Shown here: positions 1 through 7,410 of the stretch, piece after piece
Numbering within the stretch: the stretch's first letter is position 1
How the letters are laid out: every line of letters starts with the position of its first letter
Origin: Nanobdellota archaeon
GTDB taxonomy: Archaea; Nanobdellota; Nanobdellia; Pacearchaeales; GW2011-AR1
Length of the DNA stretch: 35,519 nucleotides
Assembly: GCA_030647965.1 (NCBI GenBank)
Contig: JAUSIT010000005.1
Span: 1 to 35,519, forward strand
Direction: 5' to 3'
Made by a program: the position numbers and the translations under genes
The notes under the pieces: model-generated
Databases searched by the model: none
What the model saw: the letters and a program-made list of their open reading frames with translations, nothing else
Told to the model about the DNA's origin: nothing

Positions 1-2903
1 TTGAAAGAGATAAACAAACAACAGGATGTACTGGAAGTGATTCTTCTGGAACATATTCTAATTATTGCGACGGATGCGGGAATTGCAGAAAAGTCGGATG
101 GACTTATACAGGAGTTTATGATGCAAATCACTGGATTGGTGGAAGTGTTCAGTATTCTTGTAGACCATCTAATATTGGAGTAATTGGATGGAATAGTGCT
201 TCATCTTCATCGAATCCAATAGCCTTAAGTTATCATTCAGTATATCAAGATGTTGGAGATAAACCCCAACCTTCTTGGCAAGCAGCTCAATTTAAATGTG
301 ATTATAAAGATGGTTCTTCTGTAATTTGCACTAGTCCTTGTACATGGCCTTGTCAACAATATGATTCAACTGGAAATTGTGTAAATGTTGCTTCTGGAAC
401 AGCTCCAAATGTACAATTTGCAGGTATGGCTGATGCTGGTTGTGGATATTGTGATGGGCTTGGAAATTATAAAAATTTAGATTGGAGTGTATCTGCACCA
501 ACAACAACAACCGCTATTTCATCATGTAGTAATTTTGGTACTAGTGCGATGACTTGTACTGCTGGCAATGTTGGAAAATATGGTTATAGTCTTGATGGAC
601 AAGCATCATGGTGTAAATATAATGTTTGTAATGTTCAGGGAGCTCCTTGGACAAGTGCATCTGGACAAACAGTGTATAAACAACAATGCGATTCATATAA
701 TGTAAATAATATCATTATTGGTGCAGCTAAAATTGTTACTTGTACTCCACAAACATGTATTAATTTGGGAAAAAATTGTGGAACAACCGACGATGGATGT
801 GGAACTTCTATTAATTGTGGAAGTTGTGCTTCAGGAACTACTTGTTCAAATGGAGTTTGTATTTTATCATGTACTCCAAAAACATGTGCTCAATTAGGAA
901 AAAATTGTGGAACAACCGACGATGGATGTGGAACTTCTATTAATTGTGGAAGTTGTGCTTCTGGATCAATATGTGATAGTACTGCTGGAAAATGTAATTC
1001 AGTAACAACTTATTTAACAGGAAGTCAGGGATGGGCTTGGGCTGGAAAATATTGGTATTCTGGAAATTATGGAGAATCTTGTGATTCTGTTTGTTCAAGA
1101 AATGGAAAAACTTGTTCTGGAACATTTCAAGATGATTCGGGATGTAATATATGCAAGCATTTTTATCCAAGTGCTGTATGTGCTCGAGGAGCAGGTGAGT
1201 TTACTCCTGCTTGGTCTTTTAATAATATTTGTTGGAATGGATTAACAACTTCAGGAACTCCTGTATATTCTTCTACTTGTTCTGCAACAGCAGGAACATA
1301 TGCAAGAATTTGTGCTTGTGAAACAATTCAAGTTTTTAAATCTCTTGGAGCAAGTTCTTCTGCAGGTACAGAATGTGCTTCTGGATATTCTGTAGATGGA
1401 GTTTGTTGTAATTCTGCATGTTCTGGAACTTGTCAATCATGTAATATTGCTGGAAAAGTAGGAACTTGTTCAAATGATGTCGGCGGAACATCTTGTGGAA
1501 CAAATTTACAGTGTGATGCAAATGGTGCATGTAATTCTATTTTACAAACAAAGTGTTCTGATTGTGGAATTGGTTGGCTTAATGTGTGTGACCAAACAGA
1601 ATGTTTGAGTTTGGGTTCGTGTTATTTTTCAGGATTAAATAGTTGTAATAATCTTATTAATGCTCAGTGTGGAACAGCAAATACAAAAACAGTTTCAACA
1701 AAACCTCTTGGACCTGAATTATGTTCTGCAACAAGTACCTTTGATACAAATTCATTTTTAGAAAGTGCAATTGATTACAAATGGAAATGTTTAGGCTCTG
1801 CTAGTTCTTTAACAACAGATGATGTTACATGCTCTGCAAATAAATTAATTACAAATGCAGTTTGTGGAACAGCAAATACAAAAACAGTTTCAACAAAACC
1901 TCTTGGACCTGAATTATGTTCTGCAGGAACTTTTGGTTCTCTTACAGAAAGTACAATTGACTATAAGTGGAATTGTTTAGGTTCTTCTAGTTCTTTAACT
2001 AGCGACGATGTTAATTGTTATGCTAATAAACCTATTTTTAATGGAGTATGTGGAACAGCAGATGGACAAATAGTTTTAACAAAACCTACAGCAACTGAAT
2101 TATGTACTTTACCAAGTACTTATCAATCAAATTCAATTACAGAAAGCACTTCAGATTATAAATGGATATGCGTAGGTTCTGATAGTACAAAAACAACTAT
2201 TTGTCATGCTAATAAATTGCCTCTTGGAGCAAGTTCTTCTATAAGTACAGCATGTGCTTCTGGATATTCTGCTGACGGAGTTTGCTGTAATTCTGCATGT
2301 TCTGGAGCTTGCCAATCATGCAATATTGCTGGAAAAGTAGGAACTTGTTCAAATAATGTTGCAGGAACAGATTCTTCAAATGAATGTTCTTCTATAACTT
2401 GTACTGATTATCTTAGTGGATGGATTGATGGTGGATGTTGGACTTATAAATCAAGTACTTCGAATAATGGACAATGTAATGGTTTAGGTGCGTGTTCTAG
2501 TGTTACAGAATCTTGTACCGGTATAAAGACTGGTTTAATTGGAAATAGTGGAACTGGGCAGTGTAATATTGCTTCTTCATGTGTTAGTGGTTCTGTTGCT
2601 ATTTTAAATCAACCGGCAAATTATTATTATTATATGGATAATTTACAACATGGATGTGCTTCTAGTTATGTTTGTGGTTCTAGTTCTTGGGGAAATTGTA
2701 TAAAACCAATTATTAACGGAGCTTGTGGAACAGCAAATGGACAGAAATTTACTTCATCAACATTTAATTCATTACCTACTATTAATTTGTGCAGTTCAGG
2801 AACTGTTGCTAATAAATATGCATACACTGGTGGTACTTGGGGTTGGGATTGTATGGGTATTAATGGTGGAACAATGGCATCATGTTATGCCTTGCAAATT
2901 TAA
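1..2903 (+). CDS. Giant Cys-rich repeat surface protein, 5' end outside the window
   Basis: The reading frame is open from base 3 to the TAA at 2901-2903, giving 966 visible residues. The ATG at 426 is internal, because the frame upstream of it already encodes the same Cys/Gly/Ser/Asn-rich sequence, so the true start lies left of the window. Three kinds of repeat are visible: two tandem Cys modules with a GTTDDGCGTS core, two distant copies of a module with DGVCCNSACSG, and four copies of a CGTAN...C...W.C module like those in large extracellular proteins of CPR bacteria and DPANN archaea. The regular Cys spacing suggests disulfide-bonded modules outside the cell (inference). No C-terminal membrane segment or sorting signal is seen before the stop; a signal peptide would be off-window. 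The likely role is adhesion or cell-surface binding; no enzyme motif was recognised. There is no neighbour in the same direction. Confidence 0.8.
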   Translation, partial: ERDKQTTGCTGSDSSGTYSNYCDGCGNCRKVGWTYTGVYDANHWIGGSVQYSCRPSNIGVIGWNSASSSSNPIALSYHSVYQDVGDKPQPSWQAAQFKCDYKDGSSVICTSPCTWPCQQYDSTGNCVNVASGTAPNVQFAGMADAGCGYCDGLGNYKNLDWSVSAPTTTTAISSCSNFGTSAMTCTAGNVGKYGYSLDGQASWCKYNVCNVQGAPWTSASGQTVYKQQCDSYNVNNIIIGAAKIVTCTPQTCINLGKNCGTTDDGCGTSINCGSCASGTTCSNGVCILSCTPKTCAQLGKNCGTTDDGCGTSINCGSCASGSICDSTAGKCNSVTTYLTGSQGWAWAGKYWYSGNYGESCDSVCSRNGKTCSGTFQDDSGCNICKHFYPSAVCARGAGEFTPAWSFNNICWNGLTTSGTPVYSSTCSATAGTYARICACETIQVFKSLGASSSAGTECASGYSVDGVCCNSACSGTCQSCNIAGKVGTCSNDVGGTSCGTNLQCDANGACNSILQTKCSDCGIGWLNVCDQTECLSLGSCYFSGLNSCNNLINAQCGTANTKTVSTKPLGPELCSATSTFDTNSFLESAIDYKWKCLGSASSLTTDDVTCSANKLITNAVCGTANTKTVSTKPLGPELCSAGTFGSLTESTIDYKWNCLGSSSSLTSDDVNCYANKPIFNGVCGTADGQIVLTKPTATELCTLPSTYQSNSITESTSDYKWICVGSDSTKTTICHANKLPLGASSSISTACASGYSADGVCCNSACSGACQSCNIAGKVGTCSNNVAGTDSSNECSSITCTDYLSGWIDGGCWTYKSSTSNNGQCNGLGACSSVTESCTGIKTGLIGNSGTGQCNIASSCVSGSVAILNQPANYYYYMDNLQHGCASSYVCGSSSWGNCIKPIINGACGTANGQKFTSSTFNSLPTINLCSSGTVANKYAYTGGTWGWDCMGINGGTMASCYALQI
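741..998 (+). repeat. Two tandem Cys modules, period 129 nt
   Basis: Two modules of 43 codons follow each other, starting at 741 and 870 with Cys-Thr-Pro. About 65 nt (768-832 and 897-961) are identical at the DNA level, while the module ends differ. Such identity implies recent duplication or gene conversion. Each module carries the pattern C-x5-C-x5-GKNCG, then DDGCG and CGSC. Confidence 0.85.
1343..2359 (+). repeat. Two dispersed copies of the DGVCCNSACSG module
   Basis: A module of about 137 nt occurs at 1343-1479 and again at 2223-2359, in the same frame and 880 nt apart. Both begin LGASSS, contain GVCCNSACSG and end GKVGTCSN, with only a few substitutions. The copies flank three copies of another module, so the protein has been built by shuffling of repeat units. 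Confidence 0.85.
1651..2900 (+). repeat. Four CGTAN...YKW.C...C modules
   Basis: Units of about 62 codons begin near 1657, 1849, 2035 and 2713. Each starts with Ile/Asn-x-x-Cys-Gly-Thr-Ala, has an ELC or NLC, an aromatic-Trp-x-Cys near the middle and a Cys-x-Ala near the end. The first two share a run of identical residues (CGTANTKTVSTKPLGPELCS). The fourth is the most divergent and ends the protein. Confidence 0.8.
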
Positions 2904-2932
2904 AAGAACTAATTTTTATTTAATTTTATTTT

Positions 2933-3889
2933 TTAATGCATTTTTATAATCTTTAACAAATTCTTATATGGCTCTAGAAATTCCTGGATTTTTTTTGAAA
3001 CCTCTCCTTTAAAGACAACTAAACAAGGCATTTTTTCATCAGATGCTTTTTGATATGCAAATATTAAATCTGCTTCTGAAATCTTTTTTTTGTCTTTTGC
3101 TATCATTAAAAAATTTATTTTATCTAAATCAGAATTTATTCTTATTTTTGCAATAACTTCTTTTTTATCTATTAAAACTTCTTGTAAGAATTCTATATCT
3201 TTTTTTAATAAGAATTCTTTTACTTCTTCTAAGAATTTTGTAGGTATTGGTTTTTCTTTTTTTGGTTTTTTAGATTTGATAGCTAATTCATTACTGAATG
3301 TCTCTTCTGTTTCTTCTTTTTTAGATTGTTTTGCGAGAATTATATTTTGATTTGGTTCTATTTTTATTTCAGCTTCTTCTTTTATCTCAATTTTTTCTTC
3401 AATTAAAATAGGTATTATTTTTTGAGGGATTATTTTTGGAATATCTGGTTTTCCTGAAAAAATTTGAATTAACTCTTCATTTGAAATTGTAAAATATTTC
3501 CAGATAACTTCTTCGTCTAGTTTTAATGGGATTGCAAAATCTTTAATTGCACTTAGTGCAACTCTTATTGCAGGTTCTTGTTCATCATTTTTTAAAAATT
3601 TATTTTGTTTTAATTTTGTAAATGCTGCCTTTTCCATTGATTTTAAATTATCTGCAAACTCTTCTAGTTTTGATTCTTGGCCTGGAAGAAAATATAATGG
3701 GGAACTTCCAATTCTCATAAAACTCATTTTTACTTTTTCTTCACCTAACATTTCAGATAGAATTGCAGATACAAAAACCATTGAAAGTCCTGTTGTTTTT
3801 GCAAGATGAACTGGCAGGCTAGGGCCTTTTTGATTTAGAAACCATACTATTCTTTTTTTTACTTCTTCTACATTTATTCCTGTGTGCAT
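2933..3889 (-). CDS. Winged-helix protein with charged linker and conserved C-terminal domain
   Basis: 318 residues. Residues about 1-75 look like a winged helix-turn-helix: a helix (VEEVKKRIVWFLNQKGP), a second helix entering a recognition-helix-like segment (LAKTTGLSMVFVSAILSEML) and a wing with KMSFMRIGSSPLYF. Residues about 160-215 are Lys/Glu/Ile-rich and probably disordered. Residues about 220-318 form a second compact alpha/beta domain (FLMIAKDKKK..., CLVVFKGEV) that I cannot assign. A TATA-like TTTAAA lies about 25 nt before the ATG, which suits a leaderless mRNA. It is probably a DNA-binding or DNA-associated protein; its target is unknown. It shares its direction with endA, which lies upstream on the minus strand, but a structured repeat separates them. 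Confidence 0.55.
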   Translation of the reverse strand: MHTGINVEEVKKRIVWFLNQKGPSLPVHLAKTTGLSMVFVSAILSEMLGEEKVKMSFMRIGSSPLYFLPGQESKLEEFADNLKSMEKAAFTKLKQNKFLKNDEQEPAIRVALSAIKDFAIPLKLDEEVIWKYFTISNEELIQIFSGKPDIPKIIPQKIIPILIEEKIEIKEEAEIKIEPNQNIILAKQSKKEETEETFSNELAIKSKKPKKEKPIPTKFLEEVKEFLLKKDIEFLQEVLIDKKEVIAKIRINSDLDKINFLMIAKDKKKISEADLIFAYQKASDEKMPCLVVFKGEVSKKIQEFLEPYKNLLKIIKMH

Positions 3890-3956
3890 TTATTTTAAAG
3901 AAGTCTAGGTTTTAAATATCTTTAGAGGAAAATTATCTGACTAAACTTGCAACTGC

Positions 3957-4095
3957 GTTGAATTAGTTTGCTTTAATAAATGGAATTGTCTGGCGACAAT
4001 TTACGATTAATTAATTGATAGCCGGAGCCGAAAGGCGACTTAATATTCCCACAAAGTGCAATAATTAGTAAACTTAAATTTTATTGGGATTATTT
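3957..4095 (+). repeat. Dispersed structured intergenic element, copy 1
   Basis: Intergenic sequence closely similar to 17362-17562 and, on the other strand, to 10895-11000. Shared blocks are TAGTTTGCTTTAA, TTGTCTGGCGA, TTAATTAATTGATA and GCC-GAAA-GGC (4027-4036) followed by GACTTAATAT, then a tail ending ATTGGGATTA. Copy 1 has a local hairpin TTGTC-TGGC-GACAA where copies 2 and 3 have a longer AT-rich hairpin. The two neighbouring genes are on the other strand. It could be a small RNA, a mobile palindromic element or both. Confidence 0.55.
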
Positions 4096-4099
4096 AATT

Positions 4100-4618
4100 T
4101 CAAGGTCTTACCCAGGCGATATCATAATAAGAAACATCATTTTCTTCGTCGACAATTGCAATCAACAGATTTTTCTTTGTTGAGTGTGCAACTCTGTTTT
4201 TTGCTGAAAAATCATGCCATGTTAATTCAGATGTTTCTGAAACAGGGTATAAAATCCATTTTGCATGGTCTTGTCCAATATTTGCTCCTTTTTTATAAAC
4301 TCTAAATTCTGCCCCAAATTTTAGTGCTGTTTTTACAATATATCCTTTTCTTCTCAAATCTTTGAAAACAATATATTTTATCTTGAATTTTTTATCTATT
4401 TTTTCAAATTGATTTAGAATTTGTTTTATTGTTAGTTTTTTATCTTTTTGATAAATATCCATTTTTTTATCTTCAACTAAAAATAATGCTTCTGGAAGAG
4501 AGTATTGTATTTTTTCATCTGATTTTTCCCCAAATCTTTGTGAAGAAAATAAATCTGATGCAGCTTTTGAATTAGATAATATTTTTTCTCCGCTAAGGTC
4601 TGCTTTAATTTTTACCAT
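4100..4618 (-). CDS. endA: tRNA-splicing endonuclease EndA (short, homotetramer-type)
   Basis: Cuts archaeal tRNA introns at bulge-helix-bulge motifs. 172 residues, the size of the alpha4 (homotetrameric) family such as that of Methanocaldococcus jannaschii. The catalytic triad of the family is present: Tyr108 in FRVY, His118 in QDHAKWILYPV and Lys149 in AHSTKKNLLIAIVD. The N-terminal half is the expected divergent domain. The gene stands alone on the minus strand; a TATA-like TTTATATAA lies about 25-30 nt before the ATG, so the mRNA is probably leaderless. A tRNA-Gln gene with an apparent 17-nt intron at the canonical 37/38 position lies 3 kb away and is a likely substrate. Confidence 0.93.
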   Translation of the reverse strand: MVKIKADLSGEKILSNSKAASDLFSSQRFGEKSDEKIQYSLPEALFLVEDKKMDIYQKDKKLTIKQILNQFEKIDKKFKIKYIVFKDLRRKGYIVKTALKFGAEFRVYKKGANIGQDHAKWILYPVSETSELTWHDFSAKNRVAHSTKKNLLIAIVDEENDVSYYDIAWVRP

Positions 4619-5037
4619 TAATAACTAATGAAAAATTATTATATAAATCTAGTGATTGATTGTTTTTAGTATTTATTTTAATCAGTAGTTAAAGTTACGA
4701 AAAATTTAAATAGCTATCTTTTATTTCATTTTTATGCATCAAGCAATATTTCGGTGGCGTTAGAATATTATTTAATTCTTTTAGCTTGAGCTTTAACAAA
4801 TCAACTTATTTTAATCCTCAAATAAATTTAGCCGAAAGGCGGGAGAAAATACAATGAATTTGAGAAAAGAAAAAAGAACTAAATCTCCGGAGGGAAATAT
4901 GGGAAGAATTTTATCTAATTTTAATTGGCGTTGCAATAAAAATAATTGAAGAGCCAAAGGCTTACTTTGATAATGAAGGTAAGCAGAAACTTGAGGAGAT
5001 TGTAACAATTGTAAGGAGGGCTTTTGGAAGAGAACAA
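4619..5037 (+). other. Gene-poor stretch before the GNAT gene, with a possible broken start
   Basis: A TATA-like AAATTTAAAT lies near 4700. At 4830-4843 a GCC-GAAA-GGC hairpin resembles the core of the dispersed element. A 31-codon frame runs from ATG 4854 to TGA 4947-4949 and contains a second ATG at 4899 behind a strong GGAGGG. From 4864 the frame of the GNAT gene is open without a stop down to its first ATG at 5038, and it encodes plausible protein (IKIIEEPKAYFDNEG, then a helix LEEIVTIVRRAFGRE) but has no ATG, GTG or TTG. A one-base shift between 4901 and 4947 would join the well-initiated frame to the GNAT gene. Confidence 0.4.
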
Positions 5038-5559
5038 ATGGATTATCAAGATATCTATTTACATGTAACTTCTCCGGAAATAGTGTTTTTGGCAGAAGAT
5101 ATTTCTAGACAAAATAATGTTTTAGCTATGGCTAGTTATAACTCTACTGTTTTGTCAGGAATACCCTCTTTAATTGTTGAAGGAATAGCTATTGCCCCTG
5201 AAGCACAGGGAAAAGGAATTTTTTCTAGAATGACTGATGAAGCAAGAAATAGTGAGTACGCTATTTGTCTAAGAACACAAAATCCAAGAATGTACAGAGC
5301 ATTACAAAAATATTGTTATGCAGTTTATCCAAATAAAATAGAGATACCTTCTGCAATAGTGGAAATGAGAAAAGCACTAGCAGAATATACTGGGTGTCAG
5401 ATGGATAATAAAGGGGTTGTAAAAGGATATTATGGTGGTCTTTTTTATGGAGAAGAGCCATTGCACCCAACTATTACTTCCTTATTTAAGGAAGAATTTG
5501 GTTTAAAATCTGAAAGAGGGGATGCTCTTCTTTGTATAGGGATAGGAAAATCTAAATGA
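5038..5559 (+). CDS. GNAT-family N-acetyltransferase, N-terminus uncertain
   Basis: 173 residues from the first ATG. The acetyl-CoA-binding motif A of the GNAT fold is visible as VEGIAIAPEAQGKGIFSRM (residues about 48-66), with Q-G-K-G in the pyrophosphate loop, followed by the expected helix and the strand ICLRT. The C-terminal 70 residues are less typical. The substrate cannot be read from the sequence. The normal first strand and helix of the fold are missing from this start, but upstream codons in the same frame (4864-5037) encode a segment that would supply them; see the upstream entry for a possible frameshift. The stop overlaps the next start as ATGA, so the two genes are probably co-translated. 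Confidence 0.7.
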   Translation: MDYQDIYLHVTSPEIVFLAEDISRQNNVLAMASYNSTVLSGIPSLIVEGIAIAPEAQGKGIFSRMTDEARNSEYAICLRTQNPRMYRALQKYCYAVYPNKIEIPSAIVEMRKALAEYTGCQMDNKGVVKGYYGGLFYGEEPLHPTITSLFKEEFGLKSERGDALLCIGIGKSK

Positions 5560-6263
5560 AAATTGCAATTGTTTGTTGTTTGCATGGAAACGAATCTTAT
5601 GGGCTGGAAGTTGTAAAGAAGCTTCCAGCTTCTATCCCTTTTTTTATTGCAAATAAAAAAGCTTTAAAGGAAAACAAAAGATTTATTGAGGCTGATTTAA
5701 ATAGATGTTTCCCTGGTAGTAAATTTGGGAATTATGAGGAAAAACTCGCTAATGGTTTAAAAAATAAACTTAGTAAATTTAATTATATTCTTGATTTGCA
5801 TTCTTCTTCTAATAATTGTCCTTTATTTGGCATTATAACAAATCCTAATAAAGAAAAAATAGAATTTGCTCAGAGGTTAGGATTGAAAAGATTAGTAATA
5901 ATGAATGAATCTGTTGCTAGTGGAAAATCTTTAATAGATTATGTTAAATTAGGCATTAGCCTTGAAATTGGCCCTCATCAAAAAGTTGAAAATGAAAAAG
6001 AAGTTTTAGATTTAATATATAATTTAATTGAAAACAAAAATTATTCAAGAGACTTAGAAATTTATGAAGTTTTTAAAATTGTAAAGAAAGAAAAAAATGA
6101 AGTATTAATAAATAATTTTGATGAGATTAAAAAAGGCCAGATTATTGCAAAAAATAATGATGAAAAACAATATGCAGAAGAAGATTTTATAGCAATTTTA
6201 GTTAATGAAGAAGCATATAAAAATACTTTGTGTTTGGCTGCTAGAAAATTAATAAATTTTTAA
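5556..6263 (+). CDS. Aspartoacylase/succinylglutamate desuccinylase-family zinc amidohydrolase
   Basis: 235 residues of the AspA/AstE branch of zinc carboxypeptidases. The zinc ligands are His10 and Glu13 (CLHGNESYG) and His82 (LDLHSSS); the substrate-carboxylate motif DLNRCFPG is at residues 47-54; the catalytic Glu is probably Glu137 in SLEIGPH. The C-terminal 80 residues form the usual beta-rich second domain. It hydrolyses an N-acyl amide bond; the substrate (N-acetyl-Asp, N-succinyl-Glu or another acyl amino acid) is undetermined. Its start overlaps the stop of the GNAT gene by 4 nt, so an acetyltransferase and a deacylase may be made together, perhaps acting on the same acyl-amino acid (inference). 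Confidence 0.75.
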   Translation: MKIAIVCCLHGNESYGLEVVKKLPASIPFFIANKKALKENKRFIEADLNRCFPGSKFGNYEEKLANGLKNKLSKFNYILDLHSSSNNCPLFGIITNPNKEKIEFAQRLGLKRLVIMNESVASGKSLIDYVKLGISLEIGPHQKVENEKEVLDLIYNLIENKNYSRDLEIYEVFKIVKKEKNEVLINNFDEIKKGQIIAKNNDEKQYAEEDFIAILVNEEAYKNTLCLAARKLINF

Positions 6264-6270
6264 TAGGTAA

Positions 6271-6840
6271 TTATCTTTCTTTTGCAAATCTTATTGCTTT
6301 TTCTACTTCATTTAAATTTGGGCCATCATAGTGAATTACATTTGGGTAAGAAAAACTTGTATTTTCATTATTTGTTGGCATTATGACTAATCCTCTTGGT
6401 CTGTGATTAAGCCATGCTTGAACATAATCAGGATAGTCATCTACTAAAATTTTTCCATAAACTAAACTTTTATCTCTTGTTATTATAATGTCTGTATCTT
6501 CTCCAAAATTTTTATCAATGCATTTCTTTTTTCCAGACCATGAAGCAGGATTTTTTCTTGGGCCTTGAGTTAAAATTACTGTTCTAAAATCATATTTTTT
6601 TGTTAGTTCTAGTATATCCCAACCTGATTTTAGTTTTGGAAGATTTTCCCACCATTCCTCAGAACTTCTAATAATATTTGCTCTTTCTTTTATATAATCT
6701 GGAGCATTATCTCTTATTGGTTCAGTATATGGTTGTTCATTTGGACTTCTTAATTTTTCTAAAGAATTAAATAGTGCTAAGTTATAATCAAATAAAGTTC
6801 CATCCATATCAAATAGTGCAATGTCTTCTGCTTTTCTCAT
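6271..6840 (-). CDS. HAD phosphatase, 5'(3')-deoxyribonucleotidase-like
   Basis: 189 residues. HAD motif I is DMDGTL with nucleophile Asp11 and acid Asp13; motif II is the Thr in VILTQGP; motif III/IV is the Lys of KSLVYGK followed by ILVDDYPDY. The DDYPDYV...RGLVIMP ending resembles that of 5'(3')-deoxyribonucleotidases, which dephosphorylate dNMPs. With nrdD, dut and a dCMP deaminase in the same window, a role in dNTP pool control is reasonable, but specificity is inferred. Convergent with the amidohydrolase, with only 7 nt between stops. A TATA-like TTTATATAT lies just upstream, so the mRNA is probably leaderless. Confidence 0.7.
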   Translation of the reverse strand: MRKAEDIALFDMDGTLFDYNLALFNSLEKLRSPNEQPYTEPIRDNAPDYIKERANIIRSSEEWWENLPKLKSGWDILELTKKYDFRTVILTQGPRKNPASWSGKKKCIDKNFGEDTDIIITRDKSLVYGKILVDDYPDYVQAWLNHRPRGLVIMPTNNENTSFSYPNVIHYDGPNLNEVEKAIRFAKER

Positions 6841-6892
6841 ATTTTTGTATTATTTTAAGGATATATAAAATTAGTGGTTGTGAAAAATATAG

Positions 6893-7108
6893 CTCTAAAA
6901 AATTTTGCTTTTAGTATATAAAATATATCACCCCAAAAACTTTTACTCTTGATATATTACTTTAACATTTGCAAGAGCAAAAGTTTTTCCACCAGTCCTC
7001 AAAATTTTTTGGAAATTTTGGGAACTTCAATTCTCTATTAATCGAATTGAAGTGATTCGAACCTTAGTTCGAATCTGGATTATGCTATTTCACTTTGTTC
7101 AATAGCAT
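6893..7108. other. Chain of consecutive perfect hairpins next to tRNA-Gln
   Basis: The 270 nt between the HAD gene and tRNA-Gln hold no ORF but at least six stem-loops in a row: CTAAAA/TTTTAG (6893-6913), a 17-nt stem with one mismatch (6935-6988), CAAAATTT/AAATTTTG (7000-7020), ACTTCAATTC/GAATTGAAGT (7024-7053), GATTCGAAC-CTTA-GTTCGAATC (7054-7075) and ATGCTATT/AATAGCAT (7082-7108). Stem sequences are unrelated to each other. The GATTCGAAC of the fifth hairpin equals the T-arm sequence of the adjacent tRNA as read on the plus strand. Confidence 0.6.
6935..6988. repeat. 54-nt long-hairpin repeat, copy 1
   Basis: Stem AAAAACTTTTACTCTTG pairs with CAAGAGCAAAAGTTTTT with one A-C mismatch and a 20-nt AT-rich loop. 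The stem and loop resemble 11727-11781, which has the same mismatch in the same place, and 17410-17465, where the stem is perfect. Confidence 0.6.
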
Positions 7109-7110
7109 TA

Positions 7111-7200
7111 TAGCCCCACCAGGATTCGAACCTGGGTCCCAGCCTTTCTCGCCATTAATTGACCAGAGGGCCGGATCCTTGACCGCTAGACTATGGGGCT
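7111..7200 (-). tRNA. tRNA-Gln (CUG anticodon) with a 17-nt intron
   Basis: Read on the minus strand, the acceptor stem AGCCCCA pairs with TGGGGCT and the discriminator is A. The D arm is GTCT...GG.. and the T arm is CCAGG-TTCGAAT-CCTGG. The anticodon stem CGGCC/GGCTG encloses 24 nt instead of 7. Removing 17 nt (plus-strand 7146-7162) after position 37 leaves the loop CTCTGGA, anticodon CUG, as in archaeal tRNA-Gln with its A1-U72 pair. The intron junctions can form an imperfect bulge-helix-bulge (CTC of the exon with GAG of the intron, AAA bulge at the 3' site). tRNA-Glu is the main alternative, since the D arm also suits it, but it would need a non-canonical splice position. Confidence 0.8.
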
Positions 7201-7267
7201 GTATAATTTTAGATAATATATAATCAAATAAAAGGTATAAAAATCTTGTTAAATAAAGCATAAGTAA

Positions 7268-7279
7268 GATTTATAAATT
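7268..7279 (+). promoter_or_regulatory. TATA box of the eL41 gene
   Basis: GATTTATAAATT, centred about 26 nt before the ATG at 7300, which is the archaeal TATA-to-start-site distance. Transcription would begin at or next to the A of the ATG, so the mRNA is probably leaderless and the first ATG is the start. Confidence 0.6.
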
Positions 7280-7299
7280 GATTTTATTACCCTATAAAT

Positions 7300-7410
7300 A
7301 TGAAAAGATCTAGCAAACGTTGGAAAAAGAAAAATCAAATGAGATGGAAATGGCAACGTAAAAGATTAAAGAAAGAAAAAAGAAAGAGAAAGCTAAAGAG
7401 AAGTAGCTAA
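7300..7410 (+). CDS. rpl41e: Ribosomal protein eL41
   Basis: A 36-codon gene whose product is almost entirely Lys/Arg. Residues 14-36 (MRWKWQRKRLKKEKRKRKLK and RSS) match the eL41 family, usually only about 25 residues long (pattern MR.KWRKKRMRRLKRKRRK). eL41 is a single helix at the ribosomal subunit interface. The 13 residues before Met14 are an N-terminal extension. The TATA box puts the transcription start at the first ATG, which favours the 36-residue form; if translation starts at Met14 (7339) the product is 23 residues. It lies divergently from tRNA-Gln. Confidence 0.8.
   Translation: MKRSSKRWKKKNQMRWKWQRKRLKKEKRKRKLKRSS

Noticed and set aside
426-428. ATG 426 as the start of the surface-protein gene
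   Set aside because: The same frame is open and repeat-like back to base 3, with Cys/Gly-rich sequence continuous across 426.
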